Positions 27,052-36,406 of a stretch of DNA of 61,027 nucleotides are shown in pieces; the first letter of the stretch is position 1; every line of letters begins with the position of its first letter. Where the stretch lies: positions 1-61,027 of the forward strand of contig DBBW01000018.1 of NCBI GenBank assembly GCA_002292405.1, given 5' to 3'. Under the pieces are notes generated by a model that was not told the DNA's origin, ran no database searches, and saw only the letters and a program-made list of their open reading frames with translations. The DNA comes from Flavobacteriales bacterium UBA974 (GTDB lineage Bacteria > Bacteroidota > Bacteroidia > Flavobacteriales_D > Sanyastnellaceae). The position numbers were made by a program, and so were the translations under genes.

Positions 27052-27831
27052 TTAATAATTTAAAAACTCAGATGTGGTTTCCAAAAACAGCTCGGGTTCT
27101 TCAGCATGTAGCCAATGGCCTGAGTTTTCAAGGCAAACATTTTCCAATTGTAAGTAAAGTTCTTCTAGTTTAACTAAATCTTTCGCGCTTACATATTCTG
27201 AAAGAGCACCATAAATAAATAACGTGGGTATGGTGTTTATCGAAAGGTCAATACGCTTTGTTATCCCTGATAGAGTATTAGATAAGACTTCGATATTAAA
27301 TCGCCATGAATACCTACCCGATTTCTCTCTCCTTAAATTCTTCATTAAAAATGGAATCAGAAATTTATCCTTACCAAGTTTAGATTCGAGAACACTCAAT
27401 ACTTCCTCTCGAGAGTTTGCTATAGCAGGGTTCGTCGATTTGAGTGCTTGGAAAATGGGTTCATGTTGTGGAGCGTATTCCTTAGGAGAGATATCCGCAA
27501 CGATTAATTTAGCAACTCTTTCTGGATGGTTTTCAGTAAAAAGCATCACAGTTTTCCCCCCCATGCTGTGTCCTAAAAGGCAAGCTTTTTCAATAGAATG
27601 ATCATCTAAATATTTTAGAAGATCGGAAGCCATTGTTTCATAGGAATGGTTCTGTGAATGTGGACTACGTCCGTGGTTTCTTGCGTCTAAAAGGTGTACG
27701 CGAAATTCTAAAGCATACTGCCTGGCAAGGGTGTGCCAGTTGTCAGAACTTCCTAAAAGACCATGTAAAATCACAAGATCTTTAGAATTGTCACTTCCGA
27801 TTATTCTGCTATACAGAGTAACAGCAGTCAT
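27052..27831 (-). CDS. Alpha/beta hydrolase, YbfF-like esterase
   Basis: A 259-residue cytosolic hydrolase. [10 protein letters not shown] carries the oxyanion-hole residues, Ser89 lies in the nucleophile elbow GHSMGG, and the His is in [14 protein letters not shown] near 238. [11 protein letters not shown] is typical of the YbfF group, which cleaves short acyl esters and acyl-CoA. It overlaps the end of pdxJ by 4 nt and is probably translated together with it. Natural substrate unknown. Confidence 0.88.
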   Translation of the reverse strand: MTAVTLYSRIIGSDNSKDLVILHGLLGSSDNWHTLARQYALEFRVHLLDARNHGRSPHSQNHSYETMASDLLKYLDDHSIEKACLLGHSMGGKTVMLFTENHPERVAKLIVADISPKEYAPQHEPIFQALKSTNPAIANSREEVLSVLESKLGKDKFLIPFLMKNLRREKSGRYSWRFNIEVLSNTLSGITKRIDLSINTIPTLFIYGALSEYVSAKDLVKLEELYLQLENVCLENSGHWLHAEEPELFLETTSEFLNY

Positions 27832-28580
27832 GTATACGTTACGTTATTTAAGCATGCAAGATAGTTAGCTACTGTGTTAGATAGCCCAATATATAGGGCG
27901 TCAGAAATTAGTGCGTGGCCTATGCTTACCTCATCTAAGTAGGGAACATTATTCGCAAAATCTTTAAGGTTAGAAAGATCTAAATCATGTCCAGCGTTGA
28001 TGCCTAAGCCTAATCCATGAGCGAGCGTGGCTGCCCTAGCATACGGTATTGCGGCATCCTCACCTATGACTTTGTGTTTCACCGCGTAATCCTCTGTGTA
28101 GAGTTCAATTTGATGAGTACCAGTCAATGCAGCAGCATATATTCCCTCCTCAGATGTGTCCATAAATAAGCTTGTTCTGATCCCTACATTAGAGAATCGG
28201 TCGATAACCTCCTTTAACATTTGCTCATTTTCTGCAACATCCCAACCCGCATTGCTTGTAATCACATTTGGCGGATCTGGAACAAGAGTCACTTGTTCTG
28301 GCTTAACCTCTAAAACTAATTTTATAAAGCTCTCAGATGGGTATCCCTCAATATTAAATTCACGGTGTACTAATGGACGTAAATGTCGTACATCTTGATA
28401 GGTAATGTGTCTCTCATCAGGTCTTGGATGTACAGTTATTCCTTGTGCGCCGAAAGATTGAATACGTGTTGCGGCCAGCAGTAAATCAGGAATAGATCCA
28501 CCTCTCGCATTACGCAAAGTGGCAATTTTATTTACGTTTACACTTAGCCTTGTGTTTTGTACCTTCGAACTGTCAGACAT
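27828..28580 (-). CDS. pdxJ: Pyridoxine 5'-phosphate synthase
   Basis: TIM-barrel enzyme that condenses 1-deoxyxylulose 5-phosphate (the Dxs product) with 3-amino-1-hydroxyacetone phosphate to pyridoxine phosphate. Marks in the 250 residues are [38 protein letters not shown] and the C-terminal [13 protein letters not shown] and [13 protein letters not shown], which hold the phosphate site. It is slightly longer at the N-terminus than usual, but the start is backed by a TAATTTTG box ending 4 nt upstream. Divergent from the CBS-nadK operon with only 16 nt between. Confidence 0.96.
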   Translation of the reverse strand: MSDSSKVQNTRLSVNVNKIATLRNARGGSIPDLLLAATRIQSFGAQGITVHPRPDERHITYQDVRHLRPLVHREFNIEGYPSESFIKLVLEVKPEQVTLVPDPPNVITSNAGWDVAENEQMLKEVIDRFSNVGIRTSLFMDTSEEGIYAAALTGTHQIELYTEDYAVKHKVIGEDAAIPYARAATLAHGLGLGINAGHDLDLSNLKDFANNVPYLDEVSIGHALISDALYIGLSNTVANYLACLNNVTYT

Positions 28581-28584
28581 AAGG

Positions 28585-28592
28585 CAAAATTA
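28585..28592 (-). promoter_or_regulatory. pdxJ -7 box TAATTTTG
   Basis: An exact TAnnTTTG on the minus strand, ending 4 nt before the pdxJ ATG and lying in the 16-nt gap to the divergent CBS gene, so the -33 region falls inside the CBS coding sequence. No clear TTG is seen there. Confidence 0.45.
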
Positions 28593-28596
28593 ACTC

Positions 28597-29247
28597 ATGA
28601 GAGCCCAGAAACTATTAACTTTTGATCTTCCCTTACTCCTACCTATTGATAAGGTTTCTCGGGCTATCAGCCTGATGGATGAATACAAGGTGGCTCATCT
28701 GCCTATTGTTGTCGAAGATCACTTTCAAGGGCTGATTAAAGAGGAAGATTTACTTGAGCATGAAGACACAGCTGTTTTAGCTGAGGTTGCGACTTATCAG
28801 ATTAGCGTTGACCCGAACCTTCACCTTTATGATGTTGTAGCCCAAATGTCACGTGACGAAGTAGATATCCTACCTGTCGTATTTCAGGGGAAATACATGG
28901 GGAGCATTGATAGAGGAGCTGTCATGAGCTTCCTGACTAAAGAAGTCGGTTGGGGTTTAGAAGGGAGTACCGTTATTTTAGAAATCACATCTGCTAAGTA
29001 TAGTTTAGCTGAAATTTCTAGACTGGTTGAGGAGAATAGCACTCAGATAACGAGCTTTTTTTTGACACAAAAAGAATCAGGGGTTCTTATTGTGACGATA
29101 AAATTAAACACTACGAAAATTGCGGCAATACTCTCATCATTTGAACGTTTCGATTACAAAATATTGACTTTCTTTAATTCTCCAGAGGTTGAGGACGAAC
29201 TTCGCAGCAAGTTTGACGCCTTTATGCGTTATCTAGAAACGGATTAA
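28597..29247 (+). CDS. CBS-domain protein with ACT-like C-terminus
   Basis: A 216-residue soluble protein. Two CBS repeats fill residues 1-120 (VSRAISLMDEYKVAHLPIV and LYDVVAQMSRDEVDILPVV), and residues 125-195 look like an ACT-type regulatory domain (STVILEITSAKYSLAEISRLV). Such proteins bind adenine nucleotides. It heads the run CBS-nadK-DUF6089-uppS-bamA, a neighbourhood I recall as conserved in Flavobacteriales, so it may sense the energy state for NADP or envelope synthesis; this is a guess. Confidence 0.85.
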   Translation: MRAQKLLTFDLPLLLPIDKVSRAISLMDEYKVAHLPIVVEDHFQGLIKEEDLLEHEDTAVLAEVATYQISVDPNLHLYDVVAQMSRDEVDILPVVFQGKYMGSIDRGAVMSFLTKEVGWGLEGSTVILEITSAKYSLAEISRLVEENSTQITSFFLTQKESGVLIVTIKLNTTKIAAILSSFERFDYKILTFFNSPEVEDELRSKFDAFMRYLETD

Positions 29248-29266
29248 GCCCAGTAAATCACAATTT

Positions 29267-30145
29267 ATGCGCATAGCTTTATTTGGAAAACCATTCAAGC
29301 AAAAATACAATGATGCGGTTCAGCATCTTGTAGATCGTATTCAAGGTATAGATTCTGAGGCTCTTGTTTACGCAGAGTTTATGGATTTGCTAAATAAATC
29401 AACTAAAGTTCCTTCGACTTTTAAAACATTTTCTTGTGCTGAAGATATAGAGGGTTATGATGTTTTATTTTCTGTGGGTGGAGATGGTACATTTCTTGAA
29501 TCATGTACTTTAGCTTCGGAAAAAGGCATTCCTATTATGGGCATCAATACCGGTACATTGGGATTTCTTTCTAATGTGGGAACAGACTCTATTGACGATG
29601 CGATTGATGCAATAATGTCTGGAAATACTTGGATAGATGAACGTTGTCTTTTAAAAGTTGAATCTGAAGGAATAGATCTTGGTAAATTTCCTTACGCTTT
29701 AAACGAAGTGGCGATTCATAAACGAGATACAGCAAGCATGGTCGTTGTTGAAGTTCATCGTGAGGATAGATTTGTAAATACTTACTGGGCTGACGGCCTA
29801 ATCGTATCAACGGCAACAGGATCTACAGCATATAGTCTAAGTGCAGGTGGTCCAATAATTTCCCCAAGTTCTCAGGTCGTAGTAATTAACCCTATCGCAC
29901 CACATAATCTTACAAATCGTCCTTTGATTGTTCCTATAGAAGGTGAGATTACTCTTTCACCTGATGGGCGTGACGCAAGTTTTTTACTGTCATTAGATAG
30001 CCGTTCTTTTCGAATTGATGCAAGGTCTAAAGTCACAATAAATCCAGCTCCGTTTAAAGCTAAATTTTTAAACCTAGAGCATCAAAATTTCTTTAATATT
30101 ATCCGATCTAAGATGCATTGGGGAATTGATCCGCGCGAACGATGA
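29267..30145 (+). CDS. nadK: NAD kinase
   Basis: Phosphorylates NAD to NADP. The 292 residues carry the GGDGT motif at 71-75 (SVGGDGTFLES), then GINTGTLGFL and the second conserved stretch ADGLIVSTATGSTAYSLSAGGP, all intact. It lies 19 nt after the CBS gene and overlaps the next gene by 4 nt. Confidence 0.97.
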   Translation: MRIALFGKPFKQKYNDAVQHLVDRIQGIDSEALVYAEFMDLLNKSTKVPSTFKTFSCAEDIEGYDVLFSVGGDGTFLESCTLASEKGIPIMGINTGTLGFLSNVGTDSIDDAIDAIMSGNTWIDERCLLKVESEGIDLGKFPYALNEVAIHKRDTASMVVVEVHREDRFVNTYWADGLIVSTATGSTAYSLSAGGPIISPSSQVVVINPIAPHNLTNRPLIVPIEGEITLSPDGRDASFLLSLDSRSFRIDARSKVTINPAPFKAKFLNLEHQNFFNIIRSKMHWGIDPRER

Positions 30146-30990
30146 AAGGCAAAATATATTTACTATTATTTGGGCTAATTGCAGCAATAAGTCCGGAATC
30201 GACAGCCCAAACTTTTCAAAGTTCTAGCGCAGAAATTGGTTATCAAATAGGGACTTCATATTATCTCGGAGACCTCAACCCCAACAATCCGCTTAGTGTT
30301 AGACAGCACGTAACACAGGGGGGATATTATAGGCATAATTTTAATTCAAGAGTGGGAGTGAGACTTCAGATTTTACAGGGAGTAGTTGAGGCTTGGGATG
30401 AAGATAGTCAGAGTTCTTGGGCTCAGAATAGAAATTTGCATTTTAGAAATAAAATTGTTGAATTTTCGATTTCTGGAGAGATCAACTACATTGATCATGT
30501 TATGGGGAATCCTGATGATAGGCTTACTGGATATTTGACTGCGGGATTAGCGTATTTCTCACATGATCCAGAGGCAAAGGATAGTTTTGGGAATTGGCAT
30601 CCCTTGCAGCCATTAGGTACTGAAGGTCAGGGTTGGGTTTTTGACACGGATCCTTATAAACTAAGTGGCTTAGCTATCCCTGTTGGTATGGGTTTTAAAA
30701 TTAATTTAGGTTCTTCTTTAGCTTTTCAATTGGAATGGGGGATTAGAAAGACTTGGACTGATTACTTAGACGATGTCAGTACATCCTATGTTAACCCTGT
30801 TGAAATCAGACAAGCTCGTGGAGATTTGGCCTTTGAAATGGCTGATAGAATACTCGTTTTACCAGATGGAGTTTCTTCATCAGAGGGCTTGCAAAGAGGT
30901 GATCCAGGACTTGATGACAAATACGGTTATTTCCTTGCTTCAATTGCCTTTAGAGTTAGCAAGAAACCTACTTCATGCTGGAATCAATGA
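30142..30990 (+). CDS. DUF6089-like outer-membrane beta-barrel protein
   Basis: A 282-residue exported protein with a signal peptide (about 1-22, ending STAQ). The mature N-terminus SAEIGYQIGTSYYLGDLNP is the mark I associate with DUF6089 proteins, which lie between nadK and uppS in many Flavobacteriia, as here. The body alternates like a barrel (EFSISGEINYI, GYLTAGLAYFSH, IPVGMGFKINL, AFQLEWGIRKTW). A role in envelope assembly fits the operon. It overlaps nadK by 4 nt and uppS by 4 nt. Confidence 0.8.
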   Translation: MKGKIYLLLFGLIAAISPESTAQTFQSSSAEIGYQIGTSYYLGDLNPNNPLSVRQHVTQGGYYRHNFNSRVGVRLQILQGVVEAWDEDSQSSWAQNRNLHFRNKIVEFSISGEINYIDHVMGNPDDRLTGYLTAGLAYFSHDPEAKDSFGNWHPLQPLGTEGQGWVFDTDPYKLSGLAIPVGMGFKINLGSSLAFQLEWGIRKTWTDYLDDVSTSYVNPVEIRQARGDLAFEMADRILVLPDGVSSSEGLQRGDPGLDDKYGYFLASIAFRVSKKPTSCWNQ

Positions 30991-31766
30991 GTAGTTACAA
31001 AATGAATTCTGAGGAGAAGCAGATTAGACAAGATCTGTTGAGTTCTTTTAATCTTGATCCTCAAAGTATCCCACAACATGTCGCTATAATTATGGACGGT
31101 AACGGTCGTTGGGCAGAAAACAGGGGTGAAAATAGAATCTCCGGGCATGTAAACGGAGTCGAATCTGTACGCTCAGTTGTCGAGACAGCTGTGCAATCAG
31201 GGGTGAGATATTTGACTCTTTATGCATTTAGTACAGAAAACTGGAACCGACCTAAGGAGGAAGTCGCGGCACTTATGGATCTTCTGGTAACAACTCTTGT
31301 TCAGGAGATGGACGAGTTGAATAAAAAAGGAGTGAGATTGAATACAATAGGCGATTTGTCCGCTTTACCGGACAACTGTAATAATCAATTAAAAAGCGCT
31401 TGTTCTAAGGAGGTGTCTGAAGTCCGGTTGGACTTAATTCTGGCACTTAACTACAGTTCAAAATGGGAAATTATTCAGGCTGTAAAAAAGGTTGTTAGAA
31501 ATAATATGGACATAGAAGAAATTAATGCTGATACTTTTGAAAGCCTTTTACAAACGAAAGGTATTCCTGATCCAGAACTTATGATCAGAACCTCAGGTGA
31601 GCATAGGATAAGTAATTTTATGTTATGGCAGTTGGCGTATGCGGAATTCCACTTTACATCCGTACTTTGGCCTGATTTTCGCGGGGAGCATTTTCTCACG
31701 GCAATTCAAGATTTTCAAAACCGAGAACGTCGATTTGGCGGACTTCTTCAAACGAACGATAAATGA
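30987..31766 (+). CDS. uppS: Isoprenyl transferase (undecaprenyl diphosphate synthase)
   Basis: Cis-prenyltransferase that makes the C55 carrier lipid for peptidoglycan and O-antigen. Catalytic Asp in IIMDGNGRWA, GHVNGVES, the FSTENWNRP segment and RTSGEHRISNFMLWQLAYAE are all intact. I chose ATG 30987, which overlaps the stop of the preceding gene as ATGA; an in-frame ATG at 30975 would add four residues. It overlaps bamA by 4 nt. Precursors come from the MEP pathway (dxs at 3.3 kb). Confidence 0.96.
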   Translation: MSSYKMNSEEKQIRQDLLSSFNLDPQSIPQHVAIIMDGNGRWAENRGENRISGHVNGVESVRSVVETAVQSGVRYLTLYAFSTENWNRPKEEVAALMDLLVTTLVQEMDELNKKGVRLNTIGDLSALPDNCNNQLKSACSKEVSEVRLDLILALNYSSKWEIIQAVKKVVRNNMDIEEINADTFESLLQTKGIPDPELMIRTSGEHRISNFMLWQLAYAEFHFTSVLWPDFRGEHFLTAIQDFQNRERRFGGLLQTNDK

Positions 31767-34291
31767 GAGCATTTTTGATTGTGGCAGCCTTTTTGCTATC
31801 ATCTTTTCTTTCTTTCACATCTGCGCAAAACTCTGAAAATGAGGTGCTTGATCTAAGTATGTCTCAAGAATACCGCATTGGAGGCATTACGGTTATAGGA
31901 GCAGAGTTCACCGATGTTCAGGCAATTAAACTGTTTAGTGCTTTACAAGTTGGAGCAACGATAACCATTCCTGGAGAAAAAATTGGTGAAGCAATTACGA
32001 ATCTTTGGAATCAGGATTTATTCGAAGATATAAGTATAGAGGCTGCCGAACTTCGAGAAAGAGATGTTTATCTTGTGGTTCGTGTTAAAGAACTCCCCCG
32101 ACTAACTCGCTACAGTATAGCTGGGGTAAATAGATCTGAGCAGGAAACGATAAGAGGCAAAATTGACCTCATGACTGGCCGAATAGTTAATGAAAACGTT
32201 ATCGCCACTGCAGTAAAACGCATTAACGATCACTATCGCGATAAGGGTTTTTTAGATATTAATGTTGATATTGTCCAAGAGGCAGATTCATCATTTGCGA
32301 ATGGAACAATTATCAGAGTCAATGTCAACAAAGGCAAAAAAGTAAAAGTCGACTTAATTTTAATTAACGGCATCACAGCTTTTGATGCTAAGAAGGTGAA
32401 ACGTAAAATGAAATCTACGAAGGAAAGAACTTGGTGGAGATTTTACAAACCCTCAAAATACTTGGCTGATGAATTTAAGTCTGATCAAAAGGCGATTATT
32501 TCTATGTATAATAATGAGGGATACAGAAATGCTCGTATAATAAGTGATTCCTTATACAGAACTAAGGATGGTCTTGTTGGTTTAATCGTTGAGCTTGACG
32601 AAGGAAAACCATTCCGTTTTGGGAATATTACGTTTACGGGCAACACAATGTATCGTACCACTCAACTTGACTCTATTCTCGGAATCCACAAAGGAGATGT
32701 TTATTCACTCGCTCATCTTGAGACGCGTGTATTTATGGACCCTAAAGGAATGGATCTTAGCTCTCTTTACCAGGATGATGGATATCTGACTTTCAGGGCA
32801 ATGCCTATAGAGAAACGTGTTGAGAACGATACAATCGATATAGAAATCCGTATGATGGAAGGGTTGCAGTTCCGCATTGGTAAAATTCTTGTAGAAGGGA
32901 ATTCTAAGACAAACGACCATGTTATTTACCGTGAAATACGTACTCGTCCTGGTGATCTTTTCAATAGAACAGATATAATCCGAACTCAACGTGAGCTTTC
33001 TCAATTGAATTATTTCAACCCTGAGGCTTTCGGAATAAATCCCATTCAACATCCGGAGGATGGAACTGTAGACATCGAGTATCAAGTAGAAGAAAAACCT
33101 TCTGACCAAATCGAGCTTAGCGGTGGTTGGGGCGGCGGTCGTATCGTAGGGTCCCTTGGACTTAGCTTCACGAATTTTTCAGCGAAAAATATTTTCAAGA
33201 AAGGTGCTTGGCGTCCTATTCCAACTGGAGATGGTCAGCGCCTAAGCATCCGAGCACAGTCTAATGGCCTTTACTTTCAGAGCTACAATTTGAGCTTTAC
33301 CGAGCCTTGGTTAGGCGGTAAGAAACCCAATTCCTTGAGTGTATCAGTTTGGAAATCTGTCCAGTCTAATGGTCAGCCTAAATATATTAATGGTGAACTG
33401 AATGAGCTACGCAATTCACTTGAAGTTCTTGGTGCTCAGATTGGTTTAGGTCAAAGGTGGAAGAAGCCAGATGATTGGTTCCAAATGCGCGCCTCTTTAT
33501 CGTACCAGAATTTTAATCTCAATAACTACGGTTCTTTTTTCAGTTTTTCTAATGGGAGTTCAAATAATCTCGCTGCTCAATTTACCCTCGGGCGTAATTC
33601 AATTAGCGACCCTATATATCCGACTTGGGGCTCCAATGTTGAAGTGAGTGTTAGAGCGACTGTACCTTACAGTTTATTCCGCCCTGACGATTATTACGAA
33701 GATATTTCTATCGAAGAGCAATACAAGTGGGTAGAATACCACAAATGGAAGTTCAAAGCGGAATGGTACACTCCTTTAACAAGAAGTGGTGGTGAAAACC
33801 CTCGCACACTTGTTCTTAAAATGGCTGCAGGTGTTGGCCTGATAGGCCAGTACGATCGCGGAGTACCATTATCTCCATTTGAGCGCTTCTACATGGGCGG
33901 AGTATTCCTTAGCGGGTTCGCCCTTGATGGGCGTGAAATCCTCAACCTGCGTGGATATGATGATCTTTCACTCACAGCTCCGGATCCTCAAACTGGTGCG
34001 CCAGTTGCCGCAAAGTATACCGCAGAACTTCGCTACCCGATATCAACTAATCCAAGTGCTACGATTTACACCCTTGCCTTCCTCGAGGGTGGATCTACCT
34101 GGGAAGATGCTCGTGCATTTAACCCATTCCAAGTATACCGATCTGCTGGTATAGGCCTCAAAATATTCCTTCCGATGTTCGGCCTACTCGGACTTGATTA
34201 TGGTTGGAGAATGGATGATGTAGGCGCAGTGCCTGGAATGTCAAAAGGTCAATTCCACTTTAGTATGGGAATGAATATGGGAGAACTCTAG
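31763..34291 (+). CDS. bamA: Outer-membrane protein assembly factor BamA
   Basis: Omp85 protein, core of the machine that folds barrels into the outer membrane. The 842 residues begin with a signal peptide (about 1-21), then five POTRA domains (about 35-445, with repeats such as FRFGNITFTGNTMYRT and FRIGKILVEGNSKTND) and a 16-strand barrel. The barrel opens with ELSGGWGGGRIVGSLGLSFTN and ends QFHFSMGMNMGEL; it carries the Omp85 loop-6 segment LRGYDD. Two Skp-like chaperone genes follow, which suits its role. Confidence 0.95.
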   Translation: MRAFLIVAAFLLSSFLSFTSAQNSENEVLDLSMSQEYRIGGITVIGAEFTDVQAIKLFSALQVGATITIPGEKIGEAITNLWNQDLFEDISIEAAELRERDVYLVVRVKELPRLTRYSIAGVNRSEQETIRGKIDLMTGRIVNENVIATAVKRINDHYRDKGFLDINVDIVQEADSSFANGTIIRVNVNKGKKVKVDLILINGITAFDAKKVKRKMKSTKERTWWRFYKPSKYLADEFKSDQKAIISMYNNEGYRNARIISDSLYRTKDGLVGLIVELDEGKPFRFGNITFTGNTMYRTTQLDSILGIHKGDVYSLAHLETRVFMDPKGMDLSSLYQDDGYLTFRAMPIEKRVENDTIDIEIRMMEGLQFRIGKILVEGNSKTNDHVIYREIRTRPGDLFNRTDIIRTQRELSQLNYFNPEAFGINPIQHPEDGTVDIEYQVEEKPSDQIELSGGWGGGRIVGSLGLSFTNFSAKNIFKKGAWRPIPTGDGQRLSIRAQSNGLYFQSYNLSFTEPWLGGKKPNSLSVSVWKSVQSNGQPKYINGELNELRNSLEVLGAQIGLGQRWKKPDDWFQMRASLSYQNFNLNNYGSFFSFSNGSSNNLAAQFTLGRNSISDPIYPTWGSNVEVSVRATVPYSLFRPDDYYEDISIEEQYKWVEYHKWKFKAEWYTPLTRSGGENPRTLVLKMAAGVGLIGQYDRGVPLSPFERFYMGGVFLSGFALDGREILNLRGYDDLSLTAPDPQTGAPVAAKYTAELRYPISTNPSATIYTLAFLEGGSTWEDARAFNPFQVYRSAGIGLKIFLPMFGLLGLDYGWRMDDVGAVPGMSKGQFHFSMGMNMGEL

Positions 34292-34379
34292 TACATATAA
34301 CAATGATTGGTATAATTCTACGTTAATAGCCAAGCGAGACAGTGTTACGTTTATTAACTTCGCAAAGAATACATTCAAG

Positions 34380-35084
34380 ATGTCACGAATTTCCCATAAT
34401 TATAAAATCACTCTCGCAGCTTTAGCGATTGCATTGTTCTCTTTCGCTCCTCAAAGTGCATTGGCACAAAAGTTTGCCTACATAGATTCTGATTATGTTC
34501 TACTTCATATGCCTGATTACGCTTCTGCCCAGCAAGAGCTTAATTCTTTCGCAATAGAGTGGCAAGCAGAAATAGAAACGAAGCTAGATGCTGCCGATAG
34601 ACTTGAAGTTGCTTATCGCGCCGAAAGAGTTCTTCTCACAAAAGAAATGCGACAAAAGCGTGAGCAGGAAATCATCAAAAAAAGAGCTGAGGCAAAAGAA
34701 ATGCAAAAGCAGAAATTTGGTGTGGATGGAGAGCTTTTTGAAAAGCGTCAAGAACTTATCGAACCCGTCCAACAACTCATTTTCGAAGAATTAAAAGATA
34801 TCGCTGGGGGATCAGGTTATATGGTAATCTTCGACAAAAGCAATCAAAGCAATATGCTGTATACCAATCCCAAGTACGACATCTCAGATCGTCTCATCAA
34901 AAAGCTAGGCTATGTTCCTGGAGAGACTATAGAAGTTGATAAGGAAGAAGGAGATGGTGGTGTAGTTGGCAAGGCACGTGATGCGGTTGATGGGGCACGC
35001 GACTCTGTTCGTGATGCAAGCAGATCAACGATGGATAGAGCCCGAGGTGCTACTTCTGTTGGGTCTAAAGGTGAAAAACAATAA
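34380..35084 (+). CDS. OmpH/Skp-family periplasmic chaperone with a C-terminal tail
   Basis: Skp-type chaperone for outer-membrane proteins. Signal peptide to about residue 29 (ALAQ), mature start KFAYIDSDYVL, long charged coiled coil (about 45-140) and the C-terminal FDKSNQSNMLYTNPKYDISDRLIKKLG. Skp proteins usually end there. This one adds about 54 residues (181-234): an acidic Gly linker and then charged heptad-like units near 197-225 (KARDAVD, GARDSVR, DASRSTM, DRARGAT) that should form an amphipathic helix. It follows bamA by 88 nt and precedes a second copy. Confidence 0.9.
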   Translation: MSRISHNYKITLAALAIALFSFAPQSALAQKFAYIDSDYVLLHMPDYASAQQELNSFAIEWQAEIETKLDAADRLEVAYRAERVLLTKEMRQKREQEIIKKRAEAKEMQKQKFGVDGELFEKRQELIEPVQQLIFEELKDIAGGSGYMVIFDKSNQSNMLYTNPKYDISDRLIKKLGYVPGETIEVDKEEGDGGVVGKARDAVDGARDSVRDASRSTMDRARGATSVGSKGEKQ

Positions 35085-35109
35085 TTTAGCAATTAATCAA
35101 TTTATTTTT

Positions 35110-35604
35110 ATGAAACAGTTTATACTTCTTTGTGGCCTTATAGGCTTCATGTCATTTGGAACTTTGGCTCAAAAATTCGGTCATATTGATGCCCAGAATT
35201 TACTTCTTAATCTTCCAGAGCGTGCTGAAGCGCAAGCTTCAATAGAATCAACAGCCATGGAATTTGAGCAGGAGATGACTCGTATGCAAGAGGACTTACA
35301 AAATAAGTATGGAGAATATCAAGCAAAAGCTGAAACGTGGCCAGCAGCAATACGCGAGTCAAAAGAACGGGAGATACAAGGTCTAGACCAAGGTCTTCAA
35401 GAATTTGGTGCTACTGTTCAAGCTGAGCTTTCGGGCTTAGAAGAATCTTTGCTTTCTCCTATGATAGCACGCGTACGCGCAGCAATCGAAGCGGTGGGAT
35501 CTGAGCATGGATTTACTTACATTTTTGACTCTAGCATGGGAGCAACTCTATACAATGGAGGTGAGGATGTAACGGATTTAGTTCGCACTAAGCTCGGCAT
35601 GTGA
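35110..35604 (+). CDS. OmpH/Skp-family periplasmic chaperone, second copy
   Basis: A 164-residue paralogue of the preceding gene. Signal peptide MKQFILLCGLIGFMSFGTLAQ, mature start KFGHIDAQNLLLNLPERAEA, coiled coil, then FTYIFDSSMGATLYNGGEDVTDLVRTKLGM. It has the usual length without a tail. I chose ATG 35110; the frame is open further upstream but runs through the end of the previous gene. Its stop overlaps the murI GTG by 4 nt. Confidence 0.93.
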   Translation: MKQFILLCGLIGFMSFGTLAQKFGHIDAQNLLLNLPERAEAQASIESTAMEFEQEMTRMQEDLQNKYGEYQAKAETWPAAIRESKEREIQGLDQGLQEFGATVQAELSGLEESLLSPMIARVRAAIEAVGSEHGFTYIFDSSMGATLYNGGEDVTDLVRTKLGM

Positions 35605-36395
35605 TAGAACGACGACCCATAGGAATTTTCGATTCAGGCATTGGTGGCCTTACAGTTGCCCGTGCTATTAACGATCTACTTCCCAATGAGTCTCTTCTGT
35701 ATTTTGGAGATACGGCTCATCTTCCATATGGAGAAAAGTCTCCAGAGTTAATAAGGCGCTACTCTTCACGTATTACGCAACATTTAGTTGAGAGTGGATG
35801 CAAGGCAATTGTTGTTGCATGCAACTCAGCTTCAAGTAACGCTATTGAATCTATCGTTAAGGCTGCAGGTCCAAATATGCCAGTAATCGATATGGTTACA
35901 CCTGTTATAAGGTCAATATCAGCTGAAGATGGTTGTCAAAGTGTGGGGCTAATTGGCACCAGAGCTACTATTGCATCGGGACTTTATGGCGAAACGATGA
36001 ATCAGCTAAATTCAAATATTACTTTGGTTTCACGAGCTACTCCACTTCTAGCCTCTGCAATCGAAGAGGGATTCTTTAACGACAGCATTCCGGGTGCAGT
36101 TTTAGAGGCATACTTTGCTGATGACAGCTTCAAGAATATCGATTCTATGATCTTAGGTTGCACCCACTATCCTTTAGTCAGGGAAAATGTTCAAGCTTTA
36201 TTACCGAAGGGAGTTAACGTAATAGATTCTACTAAGATTATTGCCCAAGAGTTAAAAAGAGTGCTCACAGAAAATGCTTACCCCTATACTCCAGAGCATA
36301 AGTTTCAAGTATCTGATCTAACTGAGAACTTCAGATGTAGCGCCCATTATTTCTTTGGGTCCGATATAAATTTAGAGGAGGTGAGTTTCAGTTAA
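35601..36395 (+). CDS. murI: Glutamate racemase
   Basis: Makes D-glutamate for peptidoglycan. The two catalytic cysteines are present: VVACNSASSN (near residue 74) and ILGCTHYPLV (near 184). The N-terminus IGIFDSGIGGLTVARA and GDTAHLPYGEKS are family marks. Starts at GTG within a GTGA overlap with ompH, and is the last gene of the envelope operon. It converges on the gamma carbonic anhydrase with 11 nt between. Confidence 0.96.
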   Translation: MIERRPIGIFDSGIGGLTVARAINDLLPNESLLYFGDTAHLPYGEKSPELIRRYSSRITQHLVESGCKAIVVACNSASSNAIESIVKAAGPNMPVIDMVTPVIRSISAEDGCQSVGLIGTRATIASGLYGETMNQLNSNITLVSRATPLLASAIEEGFFNDSIPGAVLEAYFADDSFKNIDSMILGCTHYPLVRENVQALLPKGVNVIDSTKIIAQELKRVLTENAYPYTPEHKFQVSDLTENFRCSAHYFFGSDINLEEVSFS

Positions 36396-36406
36396 GACAA
36401 ACTGAG

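Noticed and set aside
34322..34358. Inverted repeat GTTAATA...TATTAAC before ompH
   Set aside because: Seven-base arms 23 nt apart in AT-rich DNA are expected by chance; a weak promoter (GTTA-N20-TACGTTTA) overlaps it, but I do not trust it enough to list.
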